A stretch of DNA of 59,602 bases from Gloeomargarita sp. SRBZ-1_bins_9 (GTDB lineage Bacteria; Cyanobacteriota; Cyanobacteriia; Gloeomargaritales; Gloeomargaritaceae), in NCBI GenBank assembly GCA_039794565.1, contig JAUQVX010000007.1, positions 1 to 59,602 on the forward strand, read 5' to 3'. Numbering within the stretch: position 1 is the first letter of the stretch; every line of letters starts with the position of its first letter. The translations under genes were made by a program, and so were the position numbers. Below, piece by piece: positions 55,138 through 59,602 of this stretch. The notes beneath the pieces were generated by a model that ran no database searches, was not told where the DNA came from, and was given only the letters and a program-made list of their open reading frames with translations.

Positions 55138-56133
55138 TCATAACTGACGTTGACAGAGCACCAGCGCAAACCATCGCTGTTCATCCTGCCAGACCCGCCG
55201 TACCGCCAATCCCTGGCCATCTAACTGCTTAGTTAATGTTGGGAGATTAAACTTACGGGAAATCTCCGTGCGAATCGTCTCGTTGGGCAAGAAAGTAACC
55301 TCTAATCCCAAGGCCGATAGCCACACCACTTGGGAATTCAGGCTGACCAGGTGCATCTCGATTTGCTGTAGGTCTTCATTGTAGAAGGCCCAGTGGGTGA
55401 AGTTCTCCACATTAAAGTTACCGTTGAATTTACGATTTATGTGGTGTAAGATATTTAAATTAAACGCTGCCGTTATCCCTTGACTATCGTTATAAGCAGC
55501 CGTAAGAACGTCCGCATCTTTGTGTAAATCTACGCCCAATAGAAAATAGTCCCCCGGCGCCAATTTTTGATAAATTTTTTGCAAAAATAGCTGTTCTTCT
55601 TGGGGCGATAAGTTGCCAATCGTACTGCCTAGAAAAATGAGTAAACGAGGGTTTAGCAATGGGGGTAAATAATCCAATGCCGTCTCATAAATACCGGCTA
55701 GGGCATGCACCCGTAAATTGGAATAGTCGGTTAATAAAGCAAAGGCCGTCGCCTGCAACATGGTTGTACTCACATCAATCGGTATATAGGTGCAGTGGGG
55801 TTGTAATTGGGTGTAGGCATCCAGGAGAAGCCGTGTTTTCCGGGAACTGCCACTGCCTAACTCCACCAGGTCACAGGGGCCGGTCAAGGCGGCAATTTCG
55901 GGAGCGGCACCCGCTAAAATGCCCTGTTCTGTGCGGGTGGGATAGTACTCCGGTAGGTCACAAATTTGTTCAAACAGTTCTGACCCCCGCTGGTCGTAGA
56001 AGTAGTAGCTGGGCAAGGTTTTCGGACGGCGGGTGAGGCCCTGAACCACATCAGCCCCTTGTTGGGTCGGTGGTAGGGGAATCAGGTCACAGCGGTAACG
56101 GTTACCGGTGACGGTGCGTAAGGCGTATTCCAT
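55138..56133 (-). CDS. egtD: L-histidine N-alpha-methyltransferase (EgtD-like)
   Basis: SAM-dependent methyltransferase of 331 residues that trimethylates histidine to hercynine in ergothioneine synthesis. LPSYYFYDQRGSELFEQICDL, LPEYYPTRTEQGIL and the motif I LVELGSGSSRKTRLLLDA are hallmarks, with FLGSTIGNLSPQE and LLGVDLHKDADVLTAAYND. The ATG at 56133 (MEYALRTVTG) is preferred. The usual partner egtB is not in the window. It lies between cruA and GT61 on the same strand. Confidence 0.88.
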   Translation of the reverse strand: MEYALRTVTGNRYRCDLIPLPPTQQGADVVQGLTRRPKTLPSYYFYDQRGSELFEQICDLPEYYPTRTEQGILAGAAPEIAALTGPCDLVELGSGSSRKTRLLLDAYTQLQPHCTYIPIDVSTTMLQATAFALLTDYSNLRVHALAGIYETALDYLPPLLNPRLLIFLGSTIGNLSPQEEQLFLQKIYQKLAPGDYFLLGVDLHKDADVLTAAYNDSQGITAAFNLNILHHINRKFNGNFNVENFTHWAFYNEDLQQIEMHLVSLNSQVVWLSALGLEVTFLPNETIRTEISRKFNLPTLTKQLDGQGLAVRRVWQDEQRWFALVLCQRQL

Positions 56134-56175
56134 GACGATTGCCCCCGTTGCCCATCGTTTAGCATACCATGCCAT

Positions 56176-58173
56176 TTAGGAGGAAACCGACAGGCGCCGT
56201 TCTACCCGTGGCCGTCCAACGCTGTAGCCCAGGTGATAACTCCGCGCCAACCAGGCCAGCCACCGTTTGGGGAAATGGGTTTCTAGCCAGGGCTGCCACC
56301 GCCGCAGGAGTGCGGGCCACCAGGGGGTCATCAGGGCACTCACCAACGCCTCCCAGGTAAACCCCAGGTAAGTGCGCAACCAGTGGCCGATTTCCCCCCA
56401 CCCCGTCAAGGGCCAAATCCAGACCAGAATCCAGGGGTTTTTCCAGGCGGCTTTCAGGGCCATGCCAGTAAATTCTGCCCAGCCGCTGCGGTCTTTGATA
56501 AACCGGTCGGCGACCTCCGGTGGGGCTTGGGCCAGTAGGCCAAAAAACGTGTTCAAAATACTGTTAATCCGGGCCGGCGGCAGGGGTTTCCCGGTGGGTA
56601 CCATCATCCCCTTGGAAAACAGCCACGTGACCGAGGTGTTCCCTTGGTAGGCGCGGATGGCATTGAGGGAATCGGCCCCCAGCAGGTCATGCCGCAGCGC
56701 CGTGTCCAGCAAATCCGTCAGGCGGGGGAGATTGCGCACCAGGGACCCAAACCCGGTAAATACCAGAGGCGATTGTAAGGCAGCCGCATCTCCGATGCTA
56801 ATCACCCGGTCCCAGGCCACCCGCCGTTCCCCGAATCGGCTGCTGAAATGTCCCGGAATATACCCAAACGTGGCCTTGACCCACTCCAACCGCTCCAGGT
56901 CACAGCGGCGGTACTCGGGCAAGATGTGGAAGAAATCTTCGTACAACTCCAGCAGTGAGCCGGGGTTTTGGGGACAGGGCTGGTGGTAGTGAAACAGATA
57001 CACTGTCACTTCCTCCCGCGCCCCGGGAAACAACTCCCAAATTAACTGCCGCCCCCGGGAAATATCCCCGTGACTGTGCAGGATGTCCCCATAGCGCCGG
57101 TCCCACACCTGGGGGTCCAATCCCCGTATCACCGCCCCCACCGTTGGGCAAACGCTGTCAAAGGCCCGTCCCCCGTTGAGCTGCCAGGCAATGGGTGAGG
57201 CTGTACCCATGGCATCCACCAGCAAACGTCCGGTCACTTGCTGCATCTGGCCAGTGCGCAAGCAGCGGAACTGCACCTTGACCCCCCGGTTGCCGATTTC
57301 CGCCCGGATGAACTCCGCCTCGTCGCGAATCTCCCCCCCCGCTTGGCGAAACTTATCCCCGGCCAACCGCAACAGTCCCTGGGCATCCAGGGCTAGGTTG
57401 AGTACCGTCGGCGTATGTAATACGGGCGCTCGCACCCGGGGGGGCACCTCCGGCCAATAGAACTGGTGAAAGCCGTCCTCGTATTCACAGACAATCACCT
57501 GCTCCAGCTCCGCCGCCGTAAACAGGTTGAGGTCAACCAGGGTTTGCAACTCCGAGCGGGAAATGTTCCACTCCCGGTTCATCCGCCCAAAGGGCAATCG
57601 TTCGATCAGCAGCACCCGGTAGCCCAGCCGCGCCATCACCGCCGCATGAATGACCCCGAGCGCACCCCCCACATACACCAAGTCGTAATCCGGTTGGTTG
57701 GGTACATCCCCCGGAAATAAAACCTGATGCACCTCCGGATGGGCCACCCCCTGGCGCCAGCGTTGTTCCCACCAATAGACCCGCCGCAGGTCGTATTCAC
57801 CGTGGGGGATTTTCTGGAAAAAATGCACCGTCGCCGGGTAGTAGGGCGCCAAGGCCGTAAAGATGTTTTCACGCGACAGGTCAATTGCCGGAAAAACCGG
57901 ATACTGGGGCGGGAACTGCTGATCCAGATCCGCCGTCAACTGGTGCAACCAGGTGCGCTCCCCCGGTCCCCTCCGCCAGCGAAAGACCTTCAAATAGGTG
58001 GTCCGCTGCAATCCCCAGGTCACCACCGTCCACTCCCCCCGGTCCCGCTGTAGGTGTAACCCCGTCGGTGTCGGCGTGACCGTCAGCCCCGGCGCCCGCC
58101 ACTGCTGTAACCACGCCCGCACCCGCTCCACCGCTGGACAGGGAATCTCTCGGTACACAAGCTCCTGGATCAC
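56176..58173 (-). CDS. cruA: Lycopene cyclase, CruA type
   Basis: FAD-linked lycopene cyclase of 665 residues that forms beta-ionone rings on lycopene. The nucleotide-binding start of the fold lies internally at DLVYVGGALGVIHAAVMARLGYRVLLIER, here in part YDLVYVGGALGVIHAA. Further blocks are MNREWNISRSELQTLVDLNL, LLVDAMGTASPIAWQL, and ISIGDAAALQSPLVFTGFGS. The long N-terminal extension of about 165 residues and overall length favour CruA over the shorter paralogue CruP. With CrtR it links to zeaxanthin and myxoxanthophyll synthesis. Upstream DNA carries HLR1-like sites. Confidence 0.8.
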   Translation of the reverse strand: MIQELVYREIPCPAVERVRAWLQQWRAPGLTVTPTPTGLHLQRDRGEWTVVTWGLQRTTYLKVFRWRRGPGERTWLHQLTADLDQQFPPQYPVFPAIDLSRENIFTALAPYYPATVHFFQKIPHGEYDLRRVYWWEQRWRQGVAHPEVHQVLFPGDVPNQPDYDLVYVGGALGVIHAAVMARLGYRVLLIERLPFGRMNREWNISRSELQTLVDLNLFTAAELEQVIVCEYEDGFHQFYWPEVPPRVRAPVLHTPTVLNLALDAQGLLRLAGDKFRQAGGEIRDEAEFIRAEIGNRGVKVQFRCLRTGQMQQVTGRLLVDAMGTASPIAWQLNGGRAFDSVCPTVGAVIRGLDPQVWDRRYGDILHSHGDISRGRQLIWELFPGAREEVTVYLFHYHQPCPQNPGSLLELYEDFFHILPEYRRCDLERLEWVKATFGYIPGHFSSRFGERRVAWDRVISIGDAAALQSPLVFTGFGSLVRNLPRLTDLLDTALRHDLLGADSLNAIRAYQGNTSVTWLFSKGMMVPTGKPLPPARINSILNTFFGLLAQAPPEVADRFIKDRSGWAEFTGMALKAAWKNPWILVWIWPLTGWGEIGHWLRTYLGFTWEALVSALMTPWWPALLRRWQPWLETHFPKRWLAWLARSYHLGYSVGRPRVERRLSVSS

Positions 58174-58194
58174 CGGCTTTCATCCCCAAAACAG

Positions 58195-58232
58195 GTTACA
58201 TTCTTAGAAACATCCTTAAAAAAGTTTACAAT
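58195..58232. promoter_or_regulatory. HLR1-like (RpaB-binding) half-sites upstream of cruA
   Basis: The HLR1 consensus is two copies of (G/T)TTACA(T/A)(T/A) spaced by 2. CTTAAAAA (58215-58222), AG, then TTTACAAT (58225-58232) fits at 14 of 16 positions, and a separate perfect half-site GTTACATT lies at 58195-58202. They stand in the 116-bp gap between cruA and the small plus-strand ORF. Confidence 0.5.
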
Positions 58233-58289
58233 GTTCTCATAAAGGCAGGTAGGTTTTCCTAGGCTGTTATTGACGGATGGTGGTTAGTC

Positions 58290-58550
58290 ATGGCCCTGCC
58301 GATCCCCCAAACCCCGGAAGAGTTTGCCGCCCTGCGGCAGCAACCCCCCAGTCCCGACCGGATCGCGGTGGCGATTGCCGGTGTGGTGCGTTTGGGGCGG
58401 GCAGCGGGCCAATCTCTGGCCGACCTCCAGGCGCAAATTTTAGCCGAAGATGGGTTATTGGAGCCGGCCACCCGGTCCTGGTTGAGTCAGTTAGTGGCCC
58501 AGGCGTGGGAACTCATGGCCCCAGAAGTACCCGTGTCGTACAGTGGGTAA
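58290..58550 (+). CDS. Small hypothetical protein (86 aa)
   Basis: An 86-residue soluble, helical protein: MALPIPQTPEEFAALRQQPP, then VAIAGVVRLGRAAGQSLADL and WLSQLVAQAWELM. I do not recognise a domain. It is preferred over an alternative frame at 58277 because its codon usage matches its neighbours and its amino-acid content is ordinary. Its last 38 bp overlap the convergent inositol monophosphatase gene. It is expected to be divergently transcribed from cruA. Confidence 0.55.
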   Translation: MALPIPQTPEEFAALRQQPPSPDRIAVAIAGVVRLGRAAGQSLADLQAQILAEDGLLEPATRSWLSQLVAQAWELMAPEVPVSYSG

Positions 58551-59340
58551 GGGCGTTGCTCAGGGCGTTGTGAATCTGGCCGTTGGTGGCCAACAGGCGT
58601 CCTGAAAACACGTCCACCGGACTGCCATCGTAGGCCGTGACCAAGCCTCCCGCTTCCCGCACCAGTACAATTCCAGCGGCAATGTCCCAGGGGGATAAGC
58701 CCCGTTCCCAATAGCCATCCAAGCGCCCACAAGCCACGTAGGCTAGATCAAGAGCGGCCGATCCTCCCCGGCGCACCCCCTGGCAACGATGGGTCAGGTG
58801 ACAGAATTCGGCGTAGTTGTTATCGGGGGTTTCCCGGCGGTCGTAGGCAAAACCGGTGACCAGCAGGCTGCGTTCCAGGCTATGGGTGCGGGACACCTGC
58901 ATAGGTTGACGGTTACGGGTCGCCCCTAACCCCTGTGCCGCTCGGAAGAGTTCTTGGCGTAAAGGGTCCACCACCACCCCCACCACCGGTTCCCCCTGGA
59001 ACAACAGCCCCACCGACACACTGTACAGGGGATACTGGTGGGCAAAATTGGTGGTGCCGTCCAGGGGGTCCACCGCCCAGAGGAATTCCGCTTGGGTCTG
59101 ACCCCGTTGCCAGCCGGACTCCTCCGCCAGGATGGTGTGGGTCGGGAAATGGCGATCCAGCACCGCTAGGATAGCTTTTTCCGATTCCTGGTCCGCTGCC
59201 GTCACCAGGTCCCCACTGCGGCCCTTTTCTGCGATCTCGCTTATCTTCCCCCAGTAGCTTTGCAACACTGCCGCCCCTGCCCACGCCGCCTCCGTGGCAA
59301 TGTCCAGGTAGATGGCCAGGTCCTTCTGGGCAATCGCTTC
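58513..59340 (-). CDS. suhB: Inositol monophosphatase family protein
   Basis: Metal-dependent phosphatase of 275 residues for inositol-1-phosphate or related sugar phosphates. The metal-binding motifs are visible: EESGW, the WAVDPLDGTTNFAHQYP signature, and WDIAAGIVLVREAGG near the end. Some cyanobacterial homologues act on histidinol phosphate or fructose bisphosphate, so the substrate is open. The ATG at 59340 gives MEAIAQKDLAIY. The gene is divergent from the rpaB-like gene, with a 171-bp gap. Confidence 0.9.
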   Translation of the reverse strand, partial: EAIAQKDLAIYLDIATEAAWAGAAVLQSYWGKISEIAEKGRSGDLVTAADQESEKAILAVLDRHFPTHTILAEESGWQRGQTQAEFLWAVDPLDGTTNFAHQYPLYSVSVGLLFQGEPVVGVVVDPLRQELFRAAQGLGATRNRQPMQVSRTHSLERSLLVTGFAYDRRETPDNNYAEFCHLTHRCQGVRRGGSAALDLAYVACGRLDGYWERGLSPWDIAAGIVLVREAGGLVTAYDGSPVDVFSGRLLATNGQIHNALSNALTHCTTRVLLGP

Positions 59341-59511
59341 CATCGGTTGTCTCCCCCCTAGTTCTGCGCAAAACGGCAACATTTCTTTACTTTATCCGCC
59401 ATTTGGGTAAAGGAATGCGGTAATATCTAAGTAAAATTAGGGTTGTAATAAACGTTTGGTAAAGCTGGCTTTGGCCGGGGAATGGGATATCCGGGTAGGG
59501 TGCACAGGTCT

Positions 59512-59602
59512 ATGGCAGCAACGGGAACATTGGATAACCGCAAGGAGCGGATTCTGGTGGTGGACGACGAAGCCAGTATTCGTCGGATTTTAGAAACCCG
59601 TC
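59512..59602 (+). CDS. rpaB: RpaB-like OmpR-family response regulator, 3'-truncated by window edge
   Basis: Only the first 30 codons are present: MAATGTLDNRKERILVVDDE followed by ASIRRILETR. The sequence matches the start of cyanobacterial RpaB, the regulator of high-light genes that binds HLR1. The receiver acidic pair is in VVDDE; the phospho-acceptor and DNA-binding parts lie beyond the window. RpaA or another OmpR-family member is possible because so little is visible. The 171-bp upstream region contains a weak inverted HLR1-like sequence (TTTACCAA, AC, GTTTATTA on the minus strand, near 59434-59457). Confidence 0.75.
   Translation, partial: MAATGTLDNRKERILVVDDEASIRRILETR

Overview
The window is one continuous, gene-dense stretch of a cyanobacterial chromosome. 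The lineage call rests on a phycobilisome rod linker, a CpcF-type bilin lyase subunit, CrtR carotene hydroxylase, a CruA-type lycopene cyclase, an SLH/OprB porin, an RNase E with a poly-arginine tail, the start of an RpaB-like response regulator, and many cyanobacterial DUF proteins (DUF1995, DUF2854, DUF3598, DUF2752, DUF6679). The DNA is GC-rich by eye, with two visibly AT-richer patches at about 37.8-38.7 kb and 54.0-56.1 kb. I cannot fix the genus. I saw no rRNA, insertion sequence, prophage or CRISPR array, and no gene-free stretch exceeds 300 bases; the longest gaps are 34863-35097 and 29386-29610.

Layout. 1-2.7 kb: 3' part of cysS, then a fused cobA-hemD gene of tetrapyrrole synthesis. 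2.7-4.6 kb: arsenic module (arsC, acr3, and arsR divergent across a shared operator). 4.6-6.5 kb: SLH/OprB porin behind a Fur-like box, with a clear terminator. 6.5-10.7 kb: DUF3598, YaaW-like, O-antigen-ligase-like and DUF2254-like genes in a row. 10.7-15.5 kb: gpmI, tRNA-Cys, tmk, crtR, queF, phycobilisome linker. 15.6-20.8 kb (minus strand): DUF2854, a polysaccharide-type group (GT4, an interrupted GT2, an MBL-fold protein) and metK. 20.9-31.1 kb: acyP, htpG-hemW, then rne-recO-MFS-dxr as an apparent operon, and rlmN-DUF427. 31.2-37.8 kb: DUF2079 protein, rsmA, an unknown 417-residue protein, tRNA-Trp, methyltransferase, queC, DUF6679, DUF1995. 37.8-46.7 kb: a frameshifted coiled-coil protein, argG, HD hydrolase, upp, small membrane protein, aroA, a frameshifted receiver-kinase hybrid, cpcF, mrp. 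46.7-50.8 kb (minus): serine hydrolase, ferredoxin, M50 protease, pheS and TPR protein in tandem. 50.8-59.6 kb: DUF2752, secD without secF, HhH protein, TM2/SHOCT protein, GT61, egtD, cruA, a small ORF, inositol monophosphatase and the first 30 codons of an rpaB-like gene.

Functional links. queC and queF supply successive steps to preQ1 for queuosine. crtR and cruA are carotenoid genes, and the region upstream of cruA carries RpaB (HLR1-like) half-sites about 1.3 kb from the rpaB-like gene. cpcF and the rod linker serve the phycobilisome but are unlinked to each other and to cpcBA here. The GT4/GT2/MBL group, the O-antigen-ligase-like protein and GT61 suggest surface polysaccharide synthesis.

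The best leads are three otherwise well-formed genes each broken by one small lesion: an amber codon in the GT2, an extra T in a T7 run in the coiled-coil gene, and a missing C in a C3 run in the receiver-kinase. Other leads are the Fur-like box on the porin, the HLR1-like sites, an 8-bp direct repeat spaced 21 bp, secD lacking secF, and unusually frequent tail-to-tail coding overlaps of up to 111 bp. I found no coherent new multi-gene system that I would claim with confidence.
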